Source of the DNA: Caulobacter endophyticus
GTDB taxonomy: Bacteria; Pseudomonadota; Alphaproteobacteria; Caulobacterales; Caulobacteraceae
NCBI RefSeq assembly: GCF_029543245.1
Contig: NZ_JARQWV010000019.1
Location: 59,465 to 123,464, forward strand
Direction of reading: 5' to 3'
Length of the DNA: 64,000 nucleotides
Shown here: piece by piece, positions 17,089 to 25,348 of the stretch
Numbering within the stretch: position 1 is the first letter of the stretch
Layout of the letters: each line of letters begins with the position of its first letter
Notes under the pieces: model-generated
What the model was told of the DNA's origin: nothing
Database searches by the model: none
What the model saw: only the letters and a program-made list of their open reading frames with translations
Made by a program: the position numbers and the translations under genes

Positions 17089-17207
17089 TCGTTGGATGGG
17101 GAGCTACGACCGTCTGGCGGCTTGGTCAAGTTATTTGCGATTGATTCTTAGATTCATCCGCAATAGGAGCCTTCCCAACGCACCGATCGTCCTTGAGGGG
17201 GATTCCG

Positions 17208-17990
17208 ATGAAGACCATGCTTGCTTCGGCGGCGCTGCTGGCGGGCCTTGGCCTGTCCGGCCTGGCGCACGCCCACTCGCCCTACATGCTGCCCAGCACC
17301 TTCGACGTCTCCGACCGCAAGATCGTGACCGTCCAGGGCTCGTTCACCGAAAGCTTCTTCACCCCCGAAGTGGTGATGAAGTCCGACACCTACGCGGTGG
17401 TGGGACCCGACGGCGTGAAAAAGCCGCTGACCCCGACCTATCTGCGCGAGATGGCGCTGGTCGAGGCCCCGGTCGAGACGGCCGGCACCTATCGCATCAC
17501 CACCGGCCAGCGCGCCGGGCGCGTCGGCAAGGCCACGCTGGTCAACGGCGAGTGGGAGTTCCTGGAACCGGGCAAGGCCCCGGCGGGCGCCGAGGTGGTC
17601 GACATGCAGAGCATCACCACCGCCGACGTCTACGTGACCCGCGGCGCGCCCAGCAACGGCGCCCTGGCTCCGGTCGGCAAGGGCCTGGAGTTCCAGGCCA
17701 TCACCCACCCCAGCGACATCACCACCGGCCAGGCGGCCAAGTTCGTGGTGCTGTACGACGGCAAGCCGGTGGCCGGCCAGGAGATCACCCTGAGCGCCGG
17801 CGGCGACCGCTATGCCGACGTCAAGGCCGCCCCGGTCACCGTCAAGAGCGACGCCCAGGGCCGCTTCGAGCTGAAGCCCGAGCGCTCGGGCGTCTACCAG
17901 GTGCAGGCCCGCTACCGCGTCGCCCCGGCCGCCGCCGGCCAGCCCGGCCAGAGCCACACCTACTCCCTGACCTTCGAATCCCTGCGCTGA
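17208..17990 (+). CDS. DUF4198 periplasmic protein
   Basis: A 260-residue exported protein with a signal ending LAHAHSPY; mature DUF4198 proteins typically begin with a His-rich HAH motif like this one. A Big/transthyretin-like beta domain ends the protein (PVAGQEITLS, SDAQGRFELKPERSGVYQVQARY). The family is linked to metal-ion uptake, often beside TonB receptors, as here. The ATG at 17208 has GAGGGG at 17195-17200. The EF-hand gene follows by 8 bp, so the two are one operon divergent from the receptor. Confidence 0.85.
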   Translation: MKTMLASAALLAGLGLSGLAHAHSPYMLPSTFDVSDRKIVTVQGSFTESFFTPEVVMKSDTYAVVGPDGVKKPLTPTYLREMALVEAPVETAGTYRITTGQRAGRVGKATLVNGEWEFLEPGKAPAGAEVVDMQSITTADVYVTRGAPSNGALAPVGKGLEFQAITHPSDITTGQAAKFVVLYDGKPVAGQEITLSAGGDRYADVKAAPVTVKSDAQGRFELKPERSGVYQVQARYRVAPAAAGQPGQSHTYSLTFESLR

Positions 17991-17998
17991 GAGCCGAC

Positions 17999-18460
17999 AT
18001 GATCCGCAACACCCTGATCCTGGCCGCCGTCCTGGCCGCCGTCTCCGCCCCGGCCCTGGCCGCCTCGCACGCCCGCGACACCTTCATCAAGGAGCAGGAC
18101 GTCAACGGCGACGGCGTCGTCACCAAGGAAGAGTTCGTCATCACCCGCGACCGGCTGTTCAAGGCCATCGACACCGACGGGAACGGCGTGCTGTCCAAGG
18201 AAGAGTACGTCGGCGAGTTCAAGGTCCGTCTCGAGAAGCGCCTGGCCGCCTCGACCGAGACCGCCGAGAAGAAGGAAGAAGAGCGCGTTCGCCAGATGCG
18301 TCAGGCCGACGTGCGCTTCGGCGTCCTCGACAGCGACAAGAGCGGCGGCATCACCCCGGCCGAGTTCGCCTATTCGGGCTGGCGGATGTTCGTGACCCAC
18401 GACACCAACAAGGACGGCACGGTCTCGGCCGCCGATCCAGTGGCCGCGGACACGAACTGA
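17999..18460 (+). CDS. Exported EF-hand calcium-binding protein
   Basis: A 153-residue protein with a signal peptide ending PALAAS and four EF-hand-like loops: DVNGDGVVTKEE, DTDGNGVLSKEE, DSDKSGGITPAE and DTNKDGTVSAAD. The first two and the fourth keep the 1-3-5 acidic/polar pattern; the last lacks the final glutamate. A charged helix (TAEKKEEERVRQ) joins the pairs. It is co-transcribed with the DUF4198 gene and may buffer or sense a divalent metal in the periplasm. Confidence 0.85.
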   Translation: MIRNTLILAAVLAAVSAPALAASHARDTFIKEQDVNGDGVVTKEEFVITRDRLFKAIDTDGNGVLSKEEYVGEFKVRLEKRLAASTETAEKKEEERVRQMRQADVRFGVLDSDKSGGITPAEFAYSGWRMFVTHDTNKDGTVSAADPVAADTN

Positions 18461-18473
18461 TCCGTCGGGGGGC

Positions 18474-18510
18474 GCCCTCGGTTCCTTGATCCCCTTCTGG
18501 AGCCGAGGGC
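18474..18510 (+). terminator. Hairpin after the EF-hand gene
   Basis: GCCCTCGG (18474-18481) pairs with CCGAGGGC (18503-18510). It lies 14 bp past the stop. There is no T-run, so it is either a Rho-assisted end or an mRNA 3' stabiliser. Confidence 0.45.
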
Positions 18511-18618
18511 TGCCGCCAAACGCGACGGGCCGCGCGTGATGCTTTCCCTTCGGCGCGGGGGCTTCTATATGCGAACGCCTCCCTGTTCTCGTTCGCCCCC
18601 GGAAAGACGCCCCGTCCC

Positions 18619-20328
18619 ATGGCCCGCATCCTGATCACCTCGGCCCTGCCGTACATCAACGGCATCAAGCACCTGGGCAACCTCGCGGGCTCGATGCTGC
18701 CGGCCGACGTCTATGCGCGCTTCCAGCGGGCGCGGGGCCACGACACCCTCTACATCTGCGCCACCGACGAGCATGGGACCCCCGCTGAGCTCGCAGCGGC
18801 CGCCGCCGGCCAGGACGTCCAGACCTACTGCGAAGAGCAGCACGTGCTGCAGCACGACGTGGGCCGCGCGTTCGGCCTGTCGTGGGATCACTTCGGCCGC
18901 TCGTCCTCGCCGCAGAACCATCGCCTGACCCAGCACTTCGCCGAGGTGCTGGAAGCGCAAGGGCTGATCGAGGAGCGGGTCGACCAGATGGTCTACTCGA
19001 TCGACGACCGCCGTTTCCTGCCCGACCGCTACATCGAGGGGACCTGCCCGCACTGCGGCTTCGAAAAGGCCCGCGGCGACCAGTGCGACAACTGCGGCAA
19101 CCTGCTGGATCCGACCGACCTGAAGGACCCGTACTCGGTGATCTCGGGCTCGCGGAACCTCGAGGTGCGCGACACCAAGCACCTCTACCTGCTCCAGACC
19201 AAGATGGCCGACCGCATCCGCGCCTGGGTCGACAGCCATCCTGACTGGCCGACCCTGGCCAAGTCGATCGCCTACAAGCACCTGGACGAGGGCCTGATCG
19301 ATCGCGGCATCACCCGCGACCTGGCCTGGGGCGTGCCGGTGACCAAGGACGGCCTGCCGCGTCCGGGCATGGAAGAGAAGGTCTTCTACGTCTGGTTCGA
19401 CGCCCCGATCGAATACATCGCCGCCACCCAGGAATGGGCCGAAGCCGGCGAGGGCCGTGACTGGCGCTCGTGGTGGCGCACCGACGCCGGCGCCGACGAT
19501 GTCCGCTACGTCCAGTTCATGGGCAAGGACAACGTGGCGTTCCACACCGTCAGCTTCCCCGCGACCATCCTCGGCTCGGAAGAGCCGTGGAAGAGCGTCG
19601 ACATGCTGAAAGCCTTCAACTGGCTGAACTGGTACGGCGGCAAGTTCTCGACCAGCAGCAAGCGCGGCGTGTTCATGGATGCGGCGCTCGACATCCTGCC
19701 GCCGGACCTGTGGCGCTGGTACCTGACCTCGAACTCGCCGGAAGGCAGCGATACGGCCTTCACCTGGGAGCAGTTCGCCAGCGCCGTGAACCGCGACCTG
19801 GCCGACGTGCTGGGCAATTTCGTCAACCGCATCCTGAAGTTCACCGAGAGCAAGTTCGACGGCGTCGTGCCCGAGGGCGGGCAAATCGGTCCGCTGGAGG
19901 AAAAGCTCTACGCCGACGTCGCCGAGCGCCTGGCCGACCTCGCCGAGCAGATGGACGCCATCGAGATCCGCAAGAGCGCCCAGGCGCTGCGGGCCCTGTG
20001 GGTGGTCGGCAACGAGTACCTGCAGGAAGCCGCCCCCTGGACGGCGATCAAGACCGACCGCGACCGCGCCGCGGTGATCGTGCGCACGGCCCTGAATCTC
20101 GCCGCGCTCTACGCCCGCATCTCCGCGCCGTTCATCCCGTTCGCCGCCGAGAAGATCGGCGAAGCCTTCGGCCAGGCCTGGCCGCCCGCGTGGCCGTCGT
20201 CCGACGTCGCCGCCGAGCTGTCGACCGTCCCGGCCGGCCAGACCGTGCGTGCGCCGGAGGTCCTCTTCAAGAAGATCGACGACGACATGCTCGCCGAATG
20301 GGCCGCGCGCTTCGGGGGCGCGGAATGA
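18619..20328 (+). CDS. metG: Methionyl-tRNA synthetase
   Basis: Class I synthetase that charges tRNA-Met, 569 residues. The HIGH-type motif is in [14 protein letters not shown], the KMSKS-type motif is [10 protein letters not shown], and a zinc knuckle is visible as CPHCGF...CDNCGN. An anticodon-binding helical domain follows (residues about 400-560). It lacks the C-terminal EMAP/tRNA-binding extension found in E. coli-type enzymes. The ATG at 18619 begins the conserved [16 protein letters not shown] strong terminator follows at 20403-20437. Confidence 0.96.
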   Translation: MARILITSALPYINGIKHLGNLAGSMLPADVYARFQRARGHDTLYICATDEHGTPAELAAAAAGQDVQTYCEEQHVLQHDVGRAFGLSWDHFGRSSSPQNHRLTQHFAEVLEAQGLIEERVDQMVYSIDDRRFLPDRYIEGTCPHCGFEKARGDQCDNCGNLLDPTDLKDPYSVISGSRNLEVRDTKHLYLLQTKMADRIRAWVDSHPDWPTLAKSIAYKHLDEGLIDRGITRDLAWGVPVTKDGLPRPGMEEKVFYVWFDAPIEYIAATQEWAEAGEGRDWRSWWRTDAGADDVRYVQFMGKDNVAFHTVSFPATILGSEEPWKSVDMLKAFNWLNWYGGKFSTSSKRGVFMDAALDILPPDLWRWYLTSNSPEGSDTAFTWEQFASAVNRDLADVLGNFVNRILKFTESKFDGVVPEGGQIGPLEEKLYADVAERLADLAEQMDAIEIRKSAQALRALWVVGNEYLQEAAPWTAIKTDRDRAAVIVRTALNLAALYARISAPFIPFAAEKIGEAFGQAWPPAWPSSDVAAELSTVPAGQTVRAPEVLFKKIDDDMLAEWAARFGGAE

Positions 20329-20334
20329 CCTGAT

Positions 20335-20388
20335 CCCTCTCCCCTTGTGGGAGAGGGTGGCCTCGCGGAGCGAGGTCGGGTGAGGGGT
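20335..20388 (+). repeat. Half-repeat, left of the metG terminator
   Basis: It has a hairpin CCCTCTCCC/GGGAGAGGG (20335-20357), then CCTCG/CGAGG, then TGAGGGG. It is similar, in inverted orientation, to 20449-20499. Confidence 0.75.
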
Positions 20389-20402
20389 CTCTCAGACGTT
20401 CG

Positions 20403-20437
20403 ACGCCGCGACAGCCGATCAGCTGCCGCGGCGTTTT
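20403..20437 (+). terminator. Strong intrinsic terminator of metG
   Basis: ACGCCGCG-A-CAGC pairs with GCTG-C-CGCGGCGT around a six-base loop, followed by TTTT (20434-20437). It lies between two inverted half-repeats. Confidence 0.8.
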
Positions 20438-20448
20438 CGTGGGTGTGA

Positions 20449-20499
20449 CCCCTCATCCGTCGGCTTTCGCCGACACCTTCTCCCGCAGGGGGAGAAGGA
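20449..20499 (-). repeat. Half-repeat, right of the metG terminator
   Basis: Its reverse complement starts with a CCTTCTCCC/GGGAGAAGG hairpin and ends TGAGGGGT, the same plan as 20335-20388. The two copies face each other across the terminator. Confidence 0.75.
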
Positions 20500-20539
20500 T
20501 TTCCTTCCCCTTCACCGCACAGCGCTCTACGAGCGGGCC

Positions 20540-21706
20540 ATGCCGCTCGTCGCCCGTCTCAGCCTGTTCTATGTGGCCATCTATCTGGTCATCGGGGTGA
20601 GCCTGCCATACGTGGCCACCTTCCTGCGAGCGAGGGGGCTTTCCGGGGCCGAGATCGGGGCCGTGCTGGCCGCGCCGCTGCTGCTCAAGCCGTTCACCGG
20701 GGCCGCGCTGGCCGTCTGGGCCGACGGTTTCAGGCTGCGCCGCTCGCCGATGATCCTGCTGGCGGTCGCCGCGGCCTGCGCCTACCTCGCCATGCTGGTC
20801 GCGCCGGGCTTCTGGGGCCTGCTGGTCTGCTGGCTGTTGGGCGCGACGCTGTTCTCGACCATCTCGCCGCTGATCGACGTGGTGACCCTGCGCCGCGCGC
20901 GGCTGGAGGGCTTCAACTATGGCCTGCCGCGCGGATCGGGTTCCAGCGCCTTCATCGCCGCCAACCTGGCCATGGGCGTGGTGTTGACCTTCATCGGCGC
21001 CGAGGTCATCGTCGTCTGGATTACCGTGGCCGCCCTGCTGACGGCCTTCGCCGCCTTCGCCCTGGTGCCGCCCGAGCGGGTGCACGACGAGGGCGAGGCT
21101 CCGGCCAGGCGCGACCGCTGGAAGGGCCTGGGCAGCCTGCTGACCGATCGGGTGTTCGTGCTGGCGGTGGTCACCGCCGGCCTGATCCAGGGCGCGCATG
21201 GCTTCTACTACAGTTTCTCGACCATCCTCTGGCGCAAGCAGGAGATCCCCGAGCCGATGATCGGCGTCCTGTGGGGCGTCGGCGTCGCGGCCGAGGTCGG
21301 CTTCATGTGGTTCCTGGAGCCGTGGCGTCGCCGCGTGGGTCCGGGACGTCTGCTGGCCATGGGCGCGGGGGCTGCGGTGATCCGCTGGACCGCCTACGCC
21401 TTCGCTCCGCCGCTGTGGGCGCTGTTCCCGCTGCAGATGCTGCACGCCTTCACCTTCGCCGCCAGCTTCCTGGCCTCGCTGCAGCTGATCGAGCGCCTGA
21501 CCCCTCCCAAGAGCGCCTCGGCCGCCCAGGCGCTGAACTCGGCGGTGTCGCAGGGCTTCACGCTTGGCCTGGCGACCCTGGCCTCGGGCCCGCTGTTCGA
21601 CGCCCTGGGCGTCAAGGGCTACTGGGCGATGGCGGCGCTGGGCGCGGCCGGGCTTTGCGGCGCGCTGGTGCTGGGGCGCAGCGCGCGGGTGAAGGCGGGG
21701 GCTTAA
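20540..21706 (+). CDS. MFS permease (MFS_1-like / HcaT type)
   Basis: A 388-residue inner-membrane transporter with about 12 helices. LRARGLSGAEIGAVLAAPLLLKPFTG in the first loop is typical of the MFS_1-like/3-phenylpropionate-permease group. The gene is flanked on both sides by palindromic repeats and converges on cysNC. Substrate cannot be predicted. Confidence 0.85.
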   Translation: MPLVARLSLFYVAIYLVIGVSLPYVATFLRARGLSGAEIGAVLAAPLLLKPFTGAALAVWADGFRLRRSPMILLAVAAACAYLAMLVAPGFWGLLVCWLLGATLFSTISPLIDVVTLRRARLEGFNYGLPRGSGSSAFIAANLAMGVVLTFIGAEVIVVWITVAALLTAFAAFALVPPERVHDEGEAPARRDRWKGLGSLLTDRVFVLAVVTAGLIQGAHGFYYSFSTILWRKQEIPEPMIGVLWGVGVAAEVGFMWFLEPWRRRVGPGRLLAMGAGAAVIRWTAYAFAPPLWALFPLQMLHAFTFAASFLASLQLIERLTPPKSASAAQALNSAVSQGFTLGLATLASGPLFDALGVKGYWAMAALGAAGLCGALVLGRSARVKAGA

Positions 21707-21712
21707 TAGCTC

Positions 21713-21838
21713 TCCCTCCCCCTCGATGGGGGAGGGGCAGGGGTGGGGGTGATGCTGCGTTCGACGTTGCACCGCCGCCAATTCAGCAGTTCACCCCCAT
21801 CCCCGACCCTTCCCCCATCAAGGGGGAAGGGCGAAGGG
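21713..21838. repeat. Double-hairpin repeat between convergent genes
   Basis: The left hairpin is CCCTCCCCC TCGAT GGGGGAGGG and the right is CCCTTCCCCC ATCAA GGGGGAAGGG (ending 21831). GGGTGGGGGTGA in the left half is opposed by TCACCCCCATCCCC in the right. It fills the gap between the MFS stop and the cysNC stop. Confidence 0.85.
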
Positions 21839-21839
21839 G

Positions 21840-23747
21840 TCAAATCTCGTACGAGATCTCGTCGCCTTCCAGCCACGCGACGATCTGCTCGGCGGCGGCA
21901 ACCGGATCGACCTTGGTGGTGTCGATGACCAGTTCGGCCGCCTCGGGCGCCTCGTAGGGGCTGTCGATGCCGGTGAAGTTCTTCAGCTGGCCCGAGCGCG
22001 CCTTCTTGTAGAGACCCTTGACGTCGCGGCTTTCGGCCACGGCCAGCGGAGTGTCGACGAACACCTCGACGAACTCGCCCTCGTTCAGGATCTCGCGCGC
22101 CAGCTGGCGCTCGGCCCGGAACGGCGAGATGAAGGCGGTCAGCACGATCAGGCCGGCGTCGACCATCAGCTTGGCCACCTCGGCCACCCGGCGGATGTTC
22201 TCGACGCGGTCCTCCTCGGTGAAGCCGAGATCCTTGTTGAGGCCGTGGCGGACATTGTCGCCGTCCAGCAGGTAGGTGTGCCGGCCCAGCGCGTGCAGGC
22301 GCTTTTCCACCAGGTTGGCGATGGTCGACTTGCCCGCGCCCGACAGGCCCGTCAGCCAGATCACCCGGCCGCGCTGGCTCTTCAGGGCCGCGCGCGAGGC
22401 CTTGGAGACGTCGGTGTGCTGCCAGTGGATGTTGTCGGCCCGGCGCAGGGCGAAGTTCAGCAGGCCCGCGCCGACGGTGCGGTTGCTGATCCGGTCGATC
22501 AGGATGAAGCCGCCCAGGTCGCGGTTGTCGGCATAGGCCTCGAACGGGATGGCCTGGTCGAGCGAGATGTTGACGTGGGCGATCTCGTTGAGCTCCAGCC
22601 GCTTGGCGGCCGTGTGCTCCAGCGTGTTGACGTTCACCCGGTGCTTGATCTCGGTGACGCTGGCGCCCACGAGGCGCGCGCCGATCTTCAAGAGATAGGA
22701 GCGGCCCGGGGGCAGGGGCTCGTCGTCCATCCAGACCAGCGTCGCCTCGAACTGGCCGGCGACGGCCGAGGGGCTGTCGGCGGCGACCAGCACGTCGCCG
22801 CGCGAAACGTCGACCTCATCGGCCAGGGTGATGGTGACCGACTGGCCGGCGACGGCGCGGTCCAGGTCGCCCGGCAGGGTGACGATGCGCGCCACCCGGC
22901 TCTCGCGGCCGGACGGCAGCACCTTGACCCGGTCGCCCGGCTTGACCACGCCCGAGGCCAACTGGCCCGAGAAGCCGCGGAAGTCGAGATTGGGGCGGTT
23001 GACCCACTGCACCGGCATGCGGAAGGGCTGGGCCTGCAGGCTGTCCTCGACCTCGACGCTTTCCAGCCAGTCCATCAGGATCGGGCCGTCGAACCATGGG
23101 GTGTGCTCGCTGCGCACGGCGATGTTGTCGCCGCCCAGGCCCGAGATCGGGATCGGGGTGAAGACCGAAAGGCCGATCTTCTCGGCGAAGGCGCGATAGT
23201 CGGCGACGATGGCGTCGAAGGTCGCCTGATCCCAGCCGACCAGGTCCATCTTGTTGACCGCCAGCACCACGTTGCGGATACCCAGCAGCGAGACGAGGTA
23301 GGAGTGGCGGCGCGTCTGGGTCAGCACGCCCTTGCGCGCGTCGATCAGGATCACGGCCGCATCGGCGGTCGAGGCGCCGGTGACCATGTTGCGCGTGTAC
23401 TGCTCGTGGCCGGGGGTGTCGGCGACGATGAACTTGCGCTTGTCGGTCGAGAAGAACCGGTAGGCGACGTCGATGGTGATGCCTTGTTCGCGCTCGGCGG
23501 CCAGGCCGTCGACCAGCAGGGCGAAGTCGATCGCCCCGCCTTGCGTGCCCACGCGCTTGGAGTCGGCCTCGAGGGCGGCCATCTGGTCCTCGAAGATCAT
23601 CTTGCTGTCATAGAGCAGCCGGCCGATCAGGGTGGACTTGCCGTCGTCGACGCTGCCGCAGGTGATGAAGCGCAGCAGCGACTTGTTCTGGTGAGCCTCG
23701 AGATAGGCTTCGATGTCTTCGGCGATGAGGGCGGACTGGTGAGCCAT
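21840..23747 (-). CDS. cysN: Bifunctional sulfate adenylyltransferase subunit 1 / APS kinase
   Basis: A 635-residue CysN-CysC fusion. The N-terminal GTPase ([27 protein letters not shown]) drives sulfate adenylylation with CysD. The C-terminal kinase, from about residue 450, has Walker [10 protein letters not shown] and [15 protein letters not shown], and phosphorylates APS to PAPS. Its ATG overlaps the cysD stop (ATGA), so the two are translationally coupled. PAPS can serve assimilation or sulfation; no PAPS reductase is in view. Confidence 0.95.
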   Translation of the reverse strand: MAHQSALIAEDIEAYLEAHQNKSLLRFITCGSVDDGKSTLIGRLLYDSKMIFEDQMAALEADSKRVGTQGGAIDFALLVDGLAAEREQGITIDVAYRFFSTDKRKFIVADTPGHEQYTRNMVTGASTADAAVILIDARKGVLTQTRRHSYLVSLLGIRNVVLAVNKMDLVGWDQATFDAIVADYRAFAEKIGLSVFTPIPISGLGGDNIAVRSEHTPWFDGPILMDWLESVEVEDSLQAQPFRMPVQWVNRPNLDFRGFSGQLASGVVKPGDRVKVLPSGRESRVARIVTLPGDLDRAVAGQSVTITLADEVDVSRGDVLVAADSPSAVAGQFEATLVWMDDEPLPPGRSYLLKIGARLVGASVTEIKHRVNVNTLEHTAAKRLELNEIAHVNISLDQAIPFEAYADNRDLGGFILIDRISNRTVGAGLLNFALRRADNIHWQHTDVSKASRAALKSQRGRVIWLTGLSGAGKSTIANLVEKRLHALGRHTYLLDGDNVRHGLNKDLGFTEEDRVENIRRVAEVAKLMVDAGLIVLTAFISPFRAERQLAREILNEGEFVEVFVDTPLAVAESRDVKGLYKKARSGQLKNFTGIDSPYEAPEAAELVIDTTKVDPVAAAEQIVAWLEGDEISYEI

Positions 23748-24664
23748 CAGAAGTAGCCCTCCTGCTTCTTCTTCTCCATCGAGGCGGACTGGTCGTGGTC
23801 GATGACCCGCCCCTGGCGCTCGCTGGTGGTGGTCAGGAGCATCTCCTGGATGATCTCGGGCAGGGTCGAGGCGGTGCTCTCGACGGCGCCGGTCAGCGGG
23901 TAGCAGCCCAGGGTGCGGAAGCGCACGCTCTTGATCTGCGGCTCCTCGCCTTCACGCAGGCGGAAGCGCTCGTCGTCGACCATGATCAGCGCGCCGTCGC
24001 GCTCGACCACCGGCCGCGGGGCCGAGAAGTAGAGCGGCACGATGGGGATGTTCTCCAGGTGGATGTATTGCCAGACGTCCAGCTCGGTCCAGTTGGAGAT
24101 CGGGAAGACGCGCAAGGACTCTCCCGGGTGCTTGCGGGTGTTGTAGAGCTTCCAGAGCTCAGGGCGCTGGTTCTTCGGGTCCCAGCGCTGCTCGGCCGAG
24201 CGGAAGCTGAACACGCGCTCCTTGGCGCGGCTCTTCTCCTCGTCGCGGCGGGCGCCGCCGAAGGCCGCGTCGAAGCCGTACTTGGCCAGGGCCTGCTTGA
24301 GGCCTTCGGTCTTCCAGAGGTCGGTGTGCAGGGCGCTGCCGTGATCGAACGGGTTGATGCCGCGCGCCTCGGCCTCGGGGTTCTTGTGGACCAGCAGGTC
24401 GAAGCCCAGCTGCTGGGCGATCTTGTCGCGCAGCTCGTACATCGCCTTGAATTTCCAGGTCGTATCGACGTGCAGCAGCGGGAAGGGCGGCTTGCTGGGA
24501 TAGAAGGCCTTGGCGGCCAGGTGCAGCATCACCGCGCTGTCCTTGCCGATCGAGTACAGCATGACCGGGTTTTCGCACTCGGCCGCGACCTCGCGCATGA
24601 TGTGGATGCTCTCGGCTTCCAGGCGCTGGAGGTGGGTCAGGCGGGCGGGCGTGATCGCGGGCAT
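23747..24664 (-). CDS. cysD: Sulfate adenylyltransferase subunit 2
   Basis: ATP pyrophosphatase-fold subunit that forms APS from sulfate and ATP with CysN. The PP-loop is [16 protein letters not shown], and the family motifs [20 protein letters not shown] and [12 protein letters not shown] are present. The ATG at 24664 ([19 protein letters not shown]) gives the usual N-terminus. An in-frame TTG at 24733 would add 23 residues and has little support. The 5' leader holds a GCCTGCG/CGCAGCC hairpin (about 24784-24811) of unknown role; I could not match it to a known riboswitch. Confidence 0.95.
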   Translation of the reverse strand: MPAITPARLTHLQRLEAESIHIMREVAAECENPVMLYSIGKDSAVMLHLAAKAFYPSKPPFPLLHVDTTWKFKAMYELRDKIAQQLGFDLLVHKNPEAEARGINPFDHGSALHTDLWKTEGLKQALAKYGFDAAFGGARRDEEKSRAKERVFSFRSAEQRWDPKNQRPELWKLYNTRKHPGESLRVFPISNWTELDVWQYIHLENIPIVPLYFSAPRPVVERDGALIMVDDERFRLREGEEPQIKSVRFRTLGCYPLTGAVESTASTLPEIIQEMLLTTTSERQGRVIDHDQSASMEKKKQEGYF

Positions 24665-24943
24665 GGTCGGCTCGGAAGCGACGGCGGGCGCCTGGGGTGC
24701 AAGCTGGGTAAGGGCCAAGACGGTCGTCCGCAAACAGAAAGACCTCGCCTCTCGCCCGGCGGCGGGAGACGAAGAACCGGGGGAGCCTGCGACCTAGGTC
24801 TCCGCAGCCTGTGGAGCAAGGCGCAGAAATCTAGGGGCGCTGTCAGCTTGTGTGGGCGCCGTTGCGCCAACATGACCAAAAGTTCATTCGAGCCTGACCA
24901 TGGATTACGGCATAACGGCGCTATCGGACCGACGGGTGAACCG

Positions 24944-25150
24944 ATGACGCTCTTGTCAGAACTTTTCGCGGCTGTCGTGCTGTGGCTCTCGGCCACGGCC
25001 CTTTGCCAATTCGGCGTCGTGATCGAGGAAACGATCATCAAGCCGAAGGTCGAGCGCACCGTGGCGCGCTCGCCGCGCGAGGCCGCGCGCATCGAAACCG
25101 CCCCCAAGATCGTCTGCCCCGAGCAGGCCGCGCGCCTCGTCCGCGCCTGA
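24944..25150 (+). CDS. Small single-membrane-helix protein, hypothetical
   Basis: A 68-residue protein: one hydrophobic helix near the N-terminus (LFAAVVLWLSATALCQFGVV), then a basic/acidic tail with a lone cysteine (KIVCPEQ). Third codon positions become strongly G/C-rich through the tail, which supports coding. A perfect 8-bp hairpin lies 6 bp after the stop. The ribosome site is weak. Unrecognised; lies between divergent cysD and the tipN-like gene. Confidence 0.5.
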   Translation: MTLLSELFAAVVLWLSATALCQFGVVIEETIIKPKVERTVARSPREAARIETAPKIVCPEQAARLVRA

Positions 25151-25155
25151 TCCGT

Positions 25156-25178
25156 CCGCCCCGTGATCATCGGGGCGG
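25156..25178 (+). terminator. Hairpin after the small membrane protein gene
   Basis: CCGCCCCG, a 7-base loop TGATCAT and CGGGGCGG form a perfect 8-bp stem 6 bp after the stop codon. No T-run follows. Confidence 0.5.
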
Positions 25179-25348
25179 CAGCCTCCAGAATCGCGCAACA
25201 CTCGGCCGCCTTTGGGGAAAACCGAGTCAACCGGCTATGCGCGGGCGCCTTTCGCGGCTAGGTTTATTCGCCTGCGCGGAGAAGGGGCTTGCGCGCTGTG
25301 TCGCTGTAAAAGGCCCCCTCGTCGTTCGCCTTGGGACAGTGGCTGCGT

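Noticed and set aside
24870..24943. Longer version of the small gene beginning upstream of 24944
   Set aside because: The extra N-terminal codons are low in G/C at third positions and would bury the membrane helix behind a polar segment.
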